Part shown: positions 35,166 to 44,415 of the stretch, in pieces
How positions within the stretch are numbered: position 1 is the first letter of the stretch
Layout of the letters: each line of letters starts with the position of its first letter
NCBI GenBank assembly: GCA_022824565.1
Contig: JAJDZQ010000092.1
Span: 1 to 60,251 of the forward strand
Source of the DNA: Anaerolineae bacterium
GTDB lineage: Bacteria > Chloroflexota > Anaerolineae > Aggregatilineales > Phototrophicaceae
DNA length: 60,251 bases
Direction of reading: 5' to 3'
Notes under the pieces: generated by a model
What the model saw: only the letters and a program-made list of their open reading frames with translations
Told to the model about the DNA's origin: nothing
Databases searched by the model: none
Translations under genes and position numbers: made by a program

Positions 35166-35941
35166 CAGAAGCCGCCGAGCTGCCCGAGGTCGAAGATGGC
35201 CATGAACTCCGCATGGGGTTCTTTGAGCATCTGGACGAGCTGCGCCGTCGGCTGACGCGGGCAGTGCTTTCGCTGGTGGTCGGCACAGTCGTCGGCGTCT
35301 TCTTCACCGACCGCGTGCTGATGCTGCTGCAAGAGCCCTATTGCCGCATCCCCGGCATCAACAGTTGCGAGCTGGTCATCCTCGACCCGACAGGCAACAT
35401 CTTGATTTACTTCAAGGTCGCGCTGATGGTGGGGGGCATCTTGTCCATCCCCATGGTCACCTATCAGCTTTTGATGTTCATCTTGCCCGGCTTGACGCGC
35501 AAAGAAACTCGCTATGTGTTGCTGTCTATCCCGGCGACGACGGCGCTCTTCATCATCGGCGTTGTCTTTGCCTGGCGCATTTTGATGCCGCCGGCGCTGG
35601 GCTTCCTCAATGAATTTCAAGCGCAGATCTTCGAGCCAGAGTGGACGGCGGATGGCTACATCAGTTTTGTCACTTCTTTGCTATTTTGGATGGGCGTGGC
35701 TTTTCAGACGCCGCTAATTTTCTTCGTGATTTCGCTGTTGGGGCTGGTCAGCGCGGGTACACTGGTGCGGCAATGGCGCATTGCAGTGGTGGGCGCTTCG
35801 ATCGCCGCCGCCTTGATTACGCCGACCATCGACCCCGTCAATATGTTCCTGGTGATGGCGCCGCTGCTGACGTTGTATGCGCTGAGCATCGTGCTGGTCT
35901 TCTTTGGACGCAAGCTGTCTGGCATCGACCGCGCGGACTGA
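35162..35941 (+). CDS. tatC: Sec-independent translocase TatC
   Basis: 259 residues, six predicted membrane helices and the conserved N-terminal F-x-E-H-L-D-E-L-R-R-R-L. The acidic loop and P-A-L-G-F-L-N near residue 137 are also TatC features. It is the twin-arginine signal receptor. The ATG at 35162 overlaps tatB in ATGA; a frame 10 codons longer exists but is not favoured. Confidence 0.94.
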   Translation: MTEAAELPEVEDGHELRMGFFEHLDELRRRLTRAVLSLVVGTVVGVFFTDRVLMLLQEPYCRIPGINSCELVILDPTGNILIYFKVALMVGGILSIPMVTYQLLMFILPGLTRKETRYVLLSIPATTALFIIGVVFAWRILMPPALGFLNEFQAQIFEPEWTADGYISFVTSLLFWMGVAFQTPLIFFVISLLGLVSAGTLVRQWRIAVVGASIAAALITPTIDPVNMFLVMAPLLTLYALSIVLVFFGRKLSGIDRAD

Positions 35942-35970
35942 ACCTGCCCTCTGCCTGCGCCCGTCCGCTG

Positions 35971-35979
35971 TGCTACAAT
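35971..35979 (+). promoter_or_regulatory. Possible extended -10 promoter for sat-cysC
   Basis: TG-C-TACAAT is a good extended -10 element 36 bases before the sat-cysC start. No -35 consensus is seen. Confidence 0.4.
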
Positions 35980-36015
35980 CGCGCCGCTGCGCCCAGATAC
36001 TCTCGGAGTTTCCCC

Positions 36016-37722
36016 ATGCCACAGTTGATCTCGCCCTATGGTGGCGAGCTTGTCGACCTGCTTGTCCCGCGCGAACAGTTGCTGCAAAAGACCGCTTTTG
36101 CCAATACACTGCCCTCGATCCAGGTGAGCCCGCGCATCGTCTGCGATCTGGAATTGCTGGCGGTTGGCGCTTTTTCGCCCTTGCGCGGTTTCATGAACGA
36201 AGCCGATTTTCGCAGTGTGCTGGATACCATGCGCCTGGCTGATGGCACACTCTTCCCCATGCCCATCACATTGCCGGTCGAGCCGAATCCCGATCTGCAG
36301 CCGGGCATGCAAGTCGCCCTGCGCGACAGCCGCAACAACTTGTTGGCCATCCAACATATAGAAGAGATGGTTGAGTGGGACCTGGAAACGACAGCCGCAG
36401 CCGTCTTCGGCAAGTTCGACGCGCGCCACCCCATCATCGCCGAGATGCACCGCTGGGGCCGCTGCCACATCAGCGGACGCCTGGAAGTCCTGCAGCTGCC
36501 GCCCCATTTGGATTTTATGGAGCTGCGCCGCTCGCCCGCCCAGACCCGCGCCGAACTGGAGAGCTATGGACATGCCAATGTTGTGGCTTTTCAGACGCGC
36601 AATCCGCTGCATCGCGTGCACGAAGCCTTGACCAAACGCGCCGCCGCCGTCGTCGATGGCGTGCTGCTGCTGCACCCGGTCGTGGGCATGACCCAGCCCG
36701 GCGATGTCGACCATTACACGCGCGTGCGGGTGTACAAGACGCTCATTGATACCTATTACCAGGTCGACCGCAGCTTGCTGTCTCTGCTGCCGCTGGCCAT
36801 GCGCATGGGCGGACCGCGAGAAGCTGTCTGGCATGCCATTATCCGCCGCAATTATGGCGCAAATCACTTCATTGTCGGGCGCGACCACGCAGGACCAGGC
36901 AGCGACTCCAGCGGCCAGCCTTTCTATGGTCCTTACGCTGCCCAGGAGCTGGTCGTGCGGCATGCGGATGAAATCGGCGTAAATGCTGTGCCTTTCACCG
37001 AGATGGTTTACCTGGAAGACGAAGACCGCTATGAAGAGAGCGCCAAGCTGCCGCCCGACGCTCGTACGCGCAGAATCTCGGGCACGCAGGTGCGCGAAGA
37101 TTATCTGGGGGCGGGCGTGCCCTTGCCGGCCTGGTTTTCTCGCCCAGAAGTCGCAGAGATCTTGGCGCAGAGTTATCCGCCGCGCCATCGCCGGGGCGTT
37201 TGCTTGTGGTTCACTGGCTTGAGCGGCTCGGGAAAATCTACCACCGCCGAGCACATCCTCAACTTGCTGCTGGAAGCCGGGCGCAATGTAACCCTGCTGG
37301 ATGGCGATGTCGTGCGCACGCATCTATCCAAGGGACTGGGCTTCAGCAAAGCCGACCGCGATACCAACATCCGCCGCATCGGCTATGTGGCGAGCGAGAT
37401 TGTGCGCCACGGCGGGATCGTCATCTGCGCCGCCATCAGCCCCTACCGCGCGACTCGCCAGGACGTGCGCAATCTGGTCGGCGCTGGCTTCATGGAAATT
37501 CACATGGCTACACCGCTGGAATTTGTCGAGGCGCACGATGTCAAGGGCTTGTACGCCAAAGCGCGGCGTGGCGAGATACAAGGCTTCACGGGCATCGACG
37601 ACCCCTACGAGCCGCCGCTCAATCCCGAATACACGTTGACCGCCGAGGGCACCACCGCCACCGACAACGCCCGCCTGGTCATCGACAAGTTGATCGAGCT
37701 AGGCTACATCCTGCCCCGTTGA
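36016..37722 (+). CDS. Bifunctional sulfate adenylyltransferase / APS kinase
   Basis: 568 residues with an N-terminal Sat domain (about 1-380) and a C-terminal CysC domain (about 390-568). Sat motifs are Q-T-R-N-P-L-H-R-V-H-E and G-R-D-H-A-G-P-G. The kinase part has G-L-S-G-S-G-K-S-T-T-A and L-D-G-D-V-V-R, and C-A-A-I-S-P-Y. Sat makes APS from sulfate and ATP; CysC phosphorylates APS to PAPS. This Sat-CysC order is known from Aquifex and fungi. It fits assimilatory sulfate activation. It overlaps the convergent P-type ATPase by 24 bases. Confidence 0.93.
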   Translation: MPQLISPYGGELVDLLVPREQLLQKTAFANTLPSIQVSPRIVCDLELLAVGAFSPLRGFMNEADFRSVLDTMRLADGTLFPMPITLPVEPNPDLQPGMQVALRDSRNNLLAIQHIEEMVEWDLETTAAAVFGKFDARHPIIAEMHRWGRCHISGRLEVLQLPPHLDFMELRRSPAQTRAELESYGHANVVAFQTRNPLHRVHEALTKRAAAVVDGVLLLHPVVGMTQPGDVDHYTRVRVYKTLIDTYYQVDRSLLSLLPLAMRMGGPREAVWHAIIRRNYGANHFIVGRDHAGPGSDSSGQPFYGPYAAQELVVRHADEIGVNAVPFTEMVYLEDEDRYEESAKLPPDARTRRISGTQVREDYLGAGVPLPAWFSRPEVAEILAQSYPPRHRRGVCLWFTGLSGSGKSTTAEHILNLLLEAGRNVTLLDGDVVRTHLSKGLGFSKADRDTNIRRIGYVASEIVRHGGIVICAAISPYRATRQDVRNLVGAGFMEIHMATPLEFVEAHDVKGLYAKARRGEIQGFTGIDDPYEPPLNPEYTLTAEGTTATDNARLVIDKLIELGYILPR

Positions 37723-40680
37723 GCCCGCCTGCCAAACGCGCCGGAATGCCGCTTTCTCGATCTCGACGAAGACCAACACCAGCAAGCCCGCCAACACCGA
37801 CACGATGATGTGGCTGCTAGCGAGCGCCGCGGTATCAAAGAGCGGTTGGAAGAAGGGCGCATAAATAACCACCAACTGCAAGATGAATGTCGAAAGCACC
37901 GCCCAGAACATCAGCGCATTGCCTTTGAAGTGGGCTTGCCAAAATGTGCTGCGGTCGCCAGCGCGGATCGCCATGACCTGGAACATCTGGGTGAAGGCCA
38001 ACACGGTGAAGGCGACCGTGCGCGGGATTCGCTCAGCCTGGGCCAGCAGATGCCGGCCTGGTTTTTCGCCATGTTCTTCCAGAAATCCGGCCGGCGCCTC
38101 GCCCTCTGCCACACCCAGGAAGGCCACTCGCTCGCCGCTTGACCAGTTGTCCCAGGGGGCAGGCACCGCAGCTTCGCCAGCCAACACAACCACTTCTGCG
38201 CGTCCCAGCCTTTCCAAGCCCAACGATGGGCTGAAGCCGTCCAGGCCGATGGTCGTGTATCCCCAGACATAACTCACCAAGGTCAGCGCCGCGATGAGCA
38301 CGCCAACCAGCACAATGTGCGCGCCTGTGCCCTGCGCGAAGATGCTTTCTTTGGTGGGCCGGGGCTTGCGCTGCATGACGCCTTTTTCGGCTGGCTCGAA
38401 GCCCAGCGCGATAGCTGGCAACCCATCGGTAACCAGGTTGATCCACAGAATCTGTATCGCCAGCAGCGGGATGGGCAGGTTGATGAGCAGCGCCACGAAC
38501 ATCACCAGAATTTCGCCCACATTGGAGCTGAGCATGTATTTGATGAACTTTTTGATGTTGTCATAGATGGCGCGGCCTTCTTCGATCGCGGCAACGATGG
38601 AGCGAAAGTTGTCGTCGGTCAACACCATGGCCGCAGCGCCCTTGCTGACATCTGCGCCGGTGATGCCCATGGCCACGCCGATATCCGCCTGCTTCAAGGC
38701 GGGCGCATCATTGACGCCATCGCCTGTCATGGCGACGATCTTGCCCTGTGCCTGCAGCGCGCGCACCAAACGCAGCTTGTCGGCTGGCGACACCCGCGCG
38801 AAACAAGCCGTCTGGGCTAGGGCAGCGCCGAGCCCGGCAGCGTCCATGCCCGCCAACTCCAGCCCCGTGATGGCTCGCTCATCCCCACCGATGATGTTGA
38901 GGTCGCGCGCGATCGCCTCGGCGGTCAGGGCATGATCGCCGGTAATCATGATGGTGCGGATGCCGGCTTCACGCGCTCGTTGCACCGCCAGCTTGGCTTC
39001 TGGACGCGGCGGATCCGAGATGCCGACCAAGCCGATCAACGTTAGATTGCGCTCCAGCTCGGGCGTGATTTCCTCGGGCAGCGCATCCAGCCCCCGCCAG
39101 GCAATGCCCAGCATTCGCAAGCCAAGCTGCGCCATGTCATCGACGCGCTGTTGCCAGGCCTCGCTCGCCGAGTCGTCCAGTTCGGCGATTGCCCCTGGTT
39201 TCTGCTGCCGGGCTGACCAGCGGATTAGCCGGTCGGGCGCGCCTTTGCAGATAGCGATATAGCGCGCATCGGGGAAGAGCAGGCGGGCCTGTTCGCCAGC
39301 GACTTCATGCACAGTCGTCATGGCTTTGCGATCGCTGGCAAAGGGCAGCTCTGCCACCCGCGGCAATTCTGCTTCCAGCTCTTCGCGGGTATAGCCAGCC
39401 TTGCGAGCCGCCACCAGCAGCGCCGCCTCGGTGCGGTCGCCGACCACATTGAAAGATTGCTCGCCCGGCAGCGCCTCGAGGTAGCCATTTGTGCACAGCG
39501 CCATGCACATCAACATGCGCCGCGCGGCGAGATTTGTCTCTGGCTCCAGCGGCGCGCCGTCTGCAAGAAGCCCGCCTTGCAAATTGTAGCCGCTGCCTTC
39601 GATGCGGATATCCGCCTGCTCTGGCAAGACGAGGATGGACGCGGTCATTTCGTTCCTGGTCAATGTGCCGGTCTTGTCTGAACTGACGACGCTGACCGAA
39701 CCGAGCGTCTCGACAGCGGGCAAACGGCGGATCAAGGCGTTGCGTTTGACCATGCGGTTGGCGCCCAGCGACAAGCCAATCGTGACCATGGCCGGCAGCC
39801 CCTCTGGCACAGCCGCCACCGCCAGGCTTATCGCGATGAGAAACATCTGCTCGGCGGGGATGCCTTGTACGAAGAAGCCGACAAAGAAAACGATGGCGAC
39901 CACAATCAGAGCTGCTGTCGCCAAAATGCGCCCCAGCTGGTTCAAGCGCCGCTGCAAAGGCGTGGGGCCTGCCTCGACTTGCAGCAGCATGGTGGCGATA
40001 TTGCCGATCTCTGTGCGCAAGCCTGTCGCCGTCACGAGCAACTCTCCGCGACCATAAGTCACTTCTGTGCCCATGTAGGCCATATTGTTGCGGTCGCCCA
40101 ACGCGGTAGCCGCTTCGCCCAAAAGCGCGTCAATCTGCTTGTCCACCGGCAGCGACTCGCCGGTCAGCGCGGCTTCTTCAACGCGCAGGTTGACCACCTC
40201 AATCAGCCGGCCATCGGCTGGCACGCGGTCGCCTTCTGCCAAGAGAACAATATCGCCCGGCACCAGGTCTTCGGCGCTGATTTCCAGGACTTTCCCGCTG
40301 CGCCGCACGCGCACCTGTGGCACTTGCAGCCGGCTCAACGCTGCCAGCGCCTGTTCGGCTTGATATTCCTGATAGATGCCCAACAAGGCATTCAGCGCAA
40401 CGATAGCCAGAATGACGATGACATCGGTGGCTTCTCCCAGCAGCGCAGATATCAAGGCGGCCACAATGAGGATGATGACCATGATATCGGTGAATTGCGC
40501 CAGGATCAGTTGCGCCCAATTTACGCCTTGGTCGCTGGGCAGGGCGTTGCTGCCATGCGCTTCGAGACGCGCTTGCACAGCTTCTGGCGGCAAGCCCAGT
40601 CTCTTGTCTGTGCCGAGCTGCTGCAGAGCCACAGCTGCGCTTTGCCGATAGGCTTCGGAACTTGCCGACTGCGGGTTCAT
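37699..40680 (-). CDS. Calcium-type P-type ATPase
   Basis: 993 residues. D335 in S-D-K-T-G-T-L-T is phosphorylated; T-G-E-S-L-P is near 174 and P-E-G-L-P at 292 on M4 is typical of P2A (SERCA/PMR1-like) Ca2+ pumps. V-A-M-T-G-D-G-V-N-D-A-P-A-L-K near residue 700 is the hinge. About ten membrane helices are predicted. It exports cations (likely Ca2+ or Mn2+) using ATP. The frame runs 52 codons upstream past M1; the ATG at 40680 fits the family. Confidence 0.93.
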   Translation of the reverse strand: MNPQSASSEAYRQSAAVALQQLGTDKRLGLPPEAVQARLEAHGSNALPSDQGVNWAQLILAQFTDIMVIILIVAALISALLGEATDVIVILAIVALNALLGIYQEYQAEQALAALSRLQVPQVRVRRSGKVLEISAEDLVPGDIVLLAEGDRVPADGRLIEVVNLRVEEAALTGESLPVDKQIDALLGEAATALGDRNNMAYMGTEVTYGRGELLVTATGLRTEIGNIATMLLQVEAGPTPLQRRLNQLGRILATAALIVVAIVFFVGFFVQGIPAEQMFLIAISLAVAAVPEGLPAMVTIGLSLGANRMVKRNALIRRLPAVETLGSVSVVSSDKTGTLTRNEMTASILVLPEQADIRIEGSGYNLQGGLLADGAPLEPETNLAARRMLMCMALCTNGYLEALPGEQSFNVVGDRTEAALLVAARKAGYTREELEAELPRVAELPFASDRKAMTTVHEVAGEQARLLFPDARYIAICKGAPDRLIRWSARQQKPGAIAELDDSASEAWQQRVDDMAQLGLRMLGIAWRGLDALPEEITPELERNLTLIGLVGISDPPRPEAKLAVQRAREAGIRTIMITGDHALTAEAIARDLNIIGGDERAITGLELAGMDAAGLGAALAQTACFARVSPADKLRLVRALQAQGKIVAMTGDGVNDAPALKQADIGVAMGITGADVSKGAAAMVLTDDNFRSIVAAIEEGRAIYDNIKKFIKYMLSSNVGEILVMFVALLINLPIPLLAIQILWINLVTDGLPAIALGFEPAEKGVMQRKPRPTKESIFAQGTGAHIVLVGVLIAALTLVSYVWGYTTIGLDGFSPSLGLERLGRAEVVVLAGEAAVPAPWDNWSSGERVAFLGVAEGEAPAGFLEEHGEKPGRHLLAQAERIPRTVAFTVLAFTQMFQVMAIRAGDRSTFWQAHFKGNALMFWAVLSTFILQLVVIYAPFFQPLFDTAALASSHIIVSVLAGLLVLVFVEIEKAAFRRVWQAGSTGQDVA

Positions 40681-40921
40681 AGGCTGGACAGTCTTGTCTT
40701 CGCTTTCGCCACTGCGCAAACAAGAGTCTAGCGCAGGTTGGCCCCTCGTTACCCCCGAATAATTGGTGGGAAGCGCAATAATGCCTCCTTCGCAATGCCC
40801 TGTAACCGTCCGCTCGCCCGCAGATCCAAGCGCCATTGCGCTATTGCAAATTCGGCGATATCGCTTTACTGTTGCGTACCTGTTTCGTTGGCTAGCTGTA
40901 GACTATTGTATGAGCCACGGC
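40681..40921. other. Divergent intergenic region
   Basis: 241 bases between the P-type ATPase and the threonine aldolase, which point away from each other. It must carry both promoters; none is clear. Confidence 0.5.
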
Positions 40922-41962
40922 ATGAAAACGATCGATCTGCGCAGCGATACTGTTTCGCATCCCACGCCTGCCATGCGCGAGGCGATGGCGAAGGCGGCTG
41001 TTGGCGACGATGTCTATCATGATGACCCGACAGTCAACCAGCTGGAGGCGGATGCGGCGGCGCTGCTGGGCAAAGAAGCGGCCGTCTTTGTAAGCAGCGG
41101 CACCCAAGGCAATCTCTGCGCGTTGCTGGCACATTGCGGACGGGGCGACTCCATCCTCGTCGGCGATACTTCGCATATATTTCGATATGAGCAGGGCGGC
41201 ATGGCGCAGTTGGGCGGTATCCTCCCCCATACCGTGCCGGTTCAAGCCGATGGGACATTGGGTCTGGACGACCTCCAGGCTGCCATCAACCCTGACGATG
41301 AACATATGCCGGTGACACGTTTGGTGGCTATCGAAAATACGCACAATGCTGCGGGTGGCATCCCCCTATCGGCTGAATACACGGCGCAGGTGGCAGATTT
41401 TGCGCGGCGCAATCGCCTACGTTTTCATATTGATGGCGCGCGCATCTTCAACGCGGCTGCAGCTTTTGATGTCGAAGCGAAAAGCCTGGCAAAAGACGCG
41501 GATTCACTGACCTTTTGTTTGTCGAAAGGCCTATGCGCGCCGGTTGGATCGGTGCTGGTGGGCGATGCCGCTTTTATCAGACGAGCCCGCCGCGCGCGCA
41601 AGGTCTTGGGTGGCAGTATGCGCCAGGCCGGCATCCTGGCTGCAGCTGGCTTGATCGCCTTGCACGAGATGCGGCTGCGGCTGCGCGACGACCACGACAA
41701 TGCCCAATTGCTGGCGGAAGGCTTGAGCGAAATCCCTGGCCTAAAGATACGAAGCCAGAGCACCAACTTCGTCTTTTTTTCGCTGCGTGCTGCGGCTGAT
41801 GTCACTCCGCAAGAGTTGGCGAAGGCTCTGCGCGAAGACCACCAGATTTTGATTTCGCCCTATGGCGGCGACCAGGGACAATTTCGTTTGCGCACCCATT
41901 ATTGGATCGACCGTGCGGCAATTGACAAAGTCGTGAAGGCAGTGGGCGCGCTTTTGTCATGA
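40922..41962 (+). CDS. ltaE: Low-specificity L-threonine aldolase
   Basis: 346 residues, PLP-dependent. The N-terminus M-K-T-I-D-L-R-S-D-T-V is the usual start; C-L-S-K-G-L-C-A-P-V-G carries the PLP lysine (about residue 201) and H-I-D-G-A-R is the Asp/His site. It splits threonine or allo-threonine to glycine and acetaldehyde. An ATG at 40910 is an alternative start. The stop overlaps the downstream membrane gene by 4 bases. Confidence 0.88.
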   Translation: MKTIDLRSDTVSHPTPAMREAMAKAAVGDDVYHDDPTVNQLEADAAALLGKEAAVFVSSGTQGNLCALLAHCGRGDSILVGDTSHIFRYEQGGMAQLGGILPHTVPVQADGTLGLDDLQAAINPDDEHMPVTRLVAIENTHNAAGGIPLSAEYTAQVADFARRNRLRFHIDGARIFNAAAAFDVEAKSLAKDADSLTFCLSKGLCAPVGSVLVGDAAFIRRARRARKVLGGSMRQAGILAAAGLIALHEMRLRLRDDHDNAQLLAEGLSEIPGLKIRSQSTNFVFFSLRAAADVTPQELAKALREDHQILISPYGGDQGQFRLRTHYWIDRAAIDKVVKAVGALLS

Positions 41963-42690
41963 TGCCCGAAGCGCCTTTCGACCCGCTTCAACACATCCGT
42001 GGCGAAGACGATGCCGACGCGAGCGAAACGCCGCCAGAAAGCCAGCCGCCGTCGCGAACCAGGACAGCCGCCCGCATCCAGCAGCGTGGCGCGACCGACC
42101 CCTTCTTTGGCTTCATCATCGCCGCCGGTTTGAGCATTGGCTTGACGCCCCTGCTACCAGAAAGCGTCGAGTTCCGTTATGCGCTGGCTTGGGGAGCGCT
42201 GGCTGGCGTGAGCGTTTTGAGCTGGCTGCTGGGCAATATGGAGCGCATAAGCCAGGAGAATCCGGACGATATCGGTTGGGGCATGCTCTTCGGCGTCCTG
42301 CTGGGCATCCCTTTTCTGGTCTTCCTCAGCGAACATGTGCTCGCGCCGACCGCCGACCGCCTGTTTCCCGAGATGTCGCCGGGCAGCCTGCTGGCTTTCC
42401 TGGTCTTTGTCATGCCGCTGGCCGAGACCTTGTTCTTTCGTGGCTTGCTGCAGGGGCAGTTGGCATTTTGGATCGTCGGCTTGCTGGCCACGCTGTGGAA
42501 TATCGTGCTCTTCTTCCCGGTGATGTGGGAGTCAGTGACCCTGCTGCCGGCGGTATCGGCTGTGATTATCGCGCTGCTCTTGATGATGAATTGGCTTTAT
42601 GTATATGTGCGGATGCGCAACGGGCTGGCTGCTGCCTGGATGTGCCAGATCGTTGCCAACCTGATTATCTTTTATGTGCCATCGCTCTAA
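41959..42690 (+). CDS. Membrane protein, degenerate CPBP-like
   Basis: 243 residues: a charged N-terminus (about 1-45), then at least five membrane segments. The motif L-A-E-T-L-F-F-R-G-L-L-Q resembles the CPBP EExxxR segment, but the second Glu is replaced by Thr, so it may be inactive or a distant relative. It overlaps the aldolase gene by 4 bases and ends 10 bases before the first rhomboid. Function unknown. Confidence 0.5.
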   Translation: MMPEAPFDPLQHIRGEDDADASETPPESQPPSRTRTAARIQQRGATDPFFGFIIAAGLSIGLTPLLPESVEFRYALAWGALAGVSVLSWLLGNMERISQENPDDIGWGMLFGVLLGIPFLVFLSEHVLAPTADRLFPEMSPGSLLAFLVFVMPLAETLFFRGLLQGQLAFWIVGLLATLWNIVLFFPVMWESVTLLPAVSAVIIALLLMMNWLYVYVRMRNGLAAAWMCQIVANLIIFYVPSL

Positions 42691-42700
42691 AAGGGCGCGT

Positions 42701-43414
42701 TTATTCCGCCAGATGTTCCAGCGGGTCGGGCTTGGGCAATGGTTTGAAAAATCCCGCCAGGAATACGAGCACCAGCCCAGACAAAAATCCACCAATATGC
42801 GCCCAGTGCGCGACATCGGTTTCTATGCCGACCCAGCCGATCTGCTGCAAGATATCCATCAACAGCCAATAGCCCAGGAACAAATAAGCTGGCAAATTGA
42901 CCGACCAAACGAAGGGGCGGAAGAAGCCCAGCATGGTCTTCACTTTGGCGCCAGGTTTGATGACCAAGAAGCCGCCCATCACCCCTGCCACCGCGCCACT
43001 CGCGCCGATGACCAGCCCCGTATCAGAAATGCTGCAGGCCGGATTGCCCAGGGCGATGTGCGCCAAGGTCGCCATAGCGCCAAAACCCAGAAACGCCAGG
43101 ACAAACTTCAGGCTGCCCAGATAGCGCTCGACCAGCCCCCCGAACAGATAGAGGAACCACATATTGGCCAGCACATGGGCGATGCTGCTGTGCAAGAACA
43201 AGCTGCGGAAGCTGTCCAAGGTCGTGGTCAGCAGCGATTGTTCGCCGATTTTGCAAACTTCTAGCCCATAATTGCGCAGCGCTTCCAACAAGAAGCCGTC
43301 GCCGCGCGCGTCGACAGAAAGCTCCCACAAGAACACCAGCAGATTGATGGCGATAAGCGCCAGAGCCGCTTTGGGGATCGTCTTGTCGCGGCCTACGACT
43401 GTTAGGGGAAACAT
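42701..43414 (-). CDS. Rhomboid family serine protease
   Basis: 237 residues with about six membrane helices. The nucleophile is S139 in G-A-S-G, with H206 in H-I-G-G; H80 and N84 in A-H-V-L-A-N-M are the usual extra residues. It cleaves membrane proteins inside the bilayer. Start is M-F-P-L-T-V-V-G at 43414, although the frame extends upstream. Its paralog follows on the right. Confidence 0.9.
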   Translation of the reverse strand: MFPLTVVGRDKTIPKAALALIAINLLVFLWELSVDARGDGFLLEALRNYGLEVCKIGEQSLLTTTLDSFRSLFLHSSIAHVLANMWFLYLFGGLVERYLGSLKFVLAFLGFGAMATLAHIALGNPACSISDTGLVIGASGAVAGVMGGFLVIKPGAKVKTMLGFFRPFVWSVNLPAYLFLGYWLLMDILQQIGWVGIETDVAHWAHIGGFLSGLVLVFLAGFFKPLPKPDPLEHLAE

Positions 43415-43657
43415 GGCACATCCCTGAAACGTTTCTGAATGCCTATACGATAGCACGGCGACGCGGTTTCGCGCAAGTTTATCGAATGGCAGGGCGTGGT
43501 GATTTTGTGGAGTTGACAACCCTGCCCTCATAATCTGGCAAGGGGAGCGCTAGTACGCTTTGAAGTCTCTCGGGGGGTGCTACTACGAACTGAAGTCCCT
43601 CCCTCTTTATGGGGGAGGGATTTAGGGTGGGGGTGGGGGGCGGCATGTCCCCGATTC
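43415..43657. repeat. GC-rich hairpin repeats between rhomboid genes
   Basis: 243 bases between two same-strand rhomboid genes. From about 43525 to 43640 it holds the GC-rich repeat (GGGAGCGCTA, GAAGTC-C-x-TC, CCCTC and GGGGGAGGG arms). No coding frame is supported. The rightmost part may supply the promoter of the left gene. Confidence 0.75.
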
Positions 43658-44350
43658 TCACCACTCCCGATACACCCGTGGCGGCGGAATGTACAGGGAC
43701 AGCAGAAAGATCAGCGCCAGCCCAGCGATGAAGCCGCCGACATGTCCCCAGTGCACATTGATGCGCGGCGCGACTGAGCCCACCTGGTAGAAGAACTGCA
43801 GGAAGAACCAGTAAATCAGATAGACCCAGGCTGGCACATCCGCATCATATTTGAAGACCGAAAGCACGATGATTTTAGACTTGATGCGCGCGGTGGGGAA
43901 CAAAAACAGAAACGCGCCGATGATGCCCGATATCGCCCCGCTCGAGCCGACCATGACCTGTGGCTCTGGACAACCGCCCGCGCCAAAGAACAACTGCCCG
44001 AGATGCCCGCCGAAGCCAACCAGCAGATAAAATGCCAAGAAGCGCAGGCGCCCCAGGTGCTCTTCTATGCGCGATCCAAAGACATAGAAAATAATCAGGT
44101 TGGAGGTTAGATGCACGAAGCTCATGTGCAAGAAAATGCTGCGCGCGCCGTCCAGCAAGGTCTCGGTCAGTGGCTGTCCAAACACCGCGCAGACATCCAG
44201 CGCATAGTTGCGATACACTTCTTCCAGCGGCAGCCCGCCCAGGAATGCATAGGCGACGATGAGGGCAAAAGTGGCGACATTGCCGACCGTGACGAAGAAG
44301 GCCACATAGGGTCGGTAGGCTGTTGTGCCGACGATTTTATAAGGGATCAT
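43658..44350 (-). CDS. Rhomboid family serine protease, second paralog
   Basis: 230 residues. G-S-S-G-A-I-S holds S137 and G-H-V-G-G holds H203; H80 and N84 are conserved as in its neighbour. It shares the N-terminal segment N-Y-A-L-D-V-C-x-x-F-G-Q-P-L with the first copy, so the two are paralogs. About six membrane helices. It is 65 bases from the citrate synthase stop. Confidence 0.9.
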   Translation of the reverse strand: MIPYKIVGTTAYRPYVAFFVTVGNVATFALIVAYAFLGGLPLEEVYRNYALDVCAVFGQPLTETLLDGARSIFLHMSFVHLTSNLIIFYVFGSRIEEHLGRLRFLAFYLLVGFGGHLGQLFFGAGGCPEPQVMVGSSGAISGIIGAFLFLFPTARIKSKIIVLSVFKYDADVPAWVYLIYWFFLQFFYQVGSVAPRINVHWGHVGGFIAGLALIFLLSLYIPPPRVYREW

Positions 44351-44415
44351 CTCGCCAAACCCATCACAACTTGCAGGCAAAGCCTAGCACAGGGGTTGGC
44401 GGTGGGGCAAATCGC

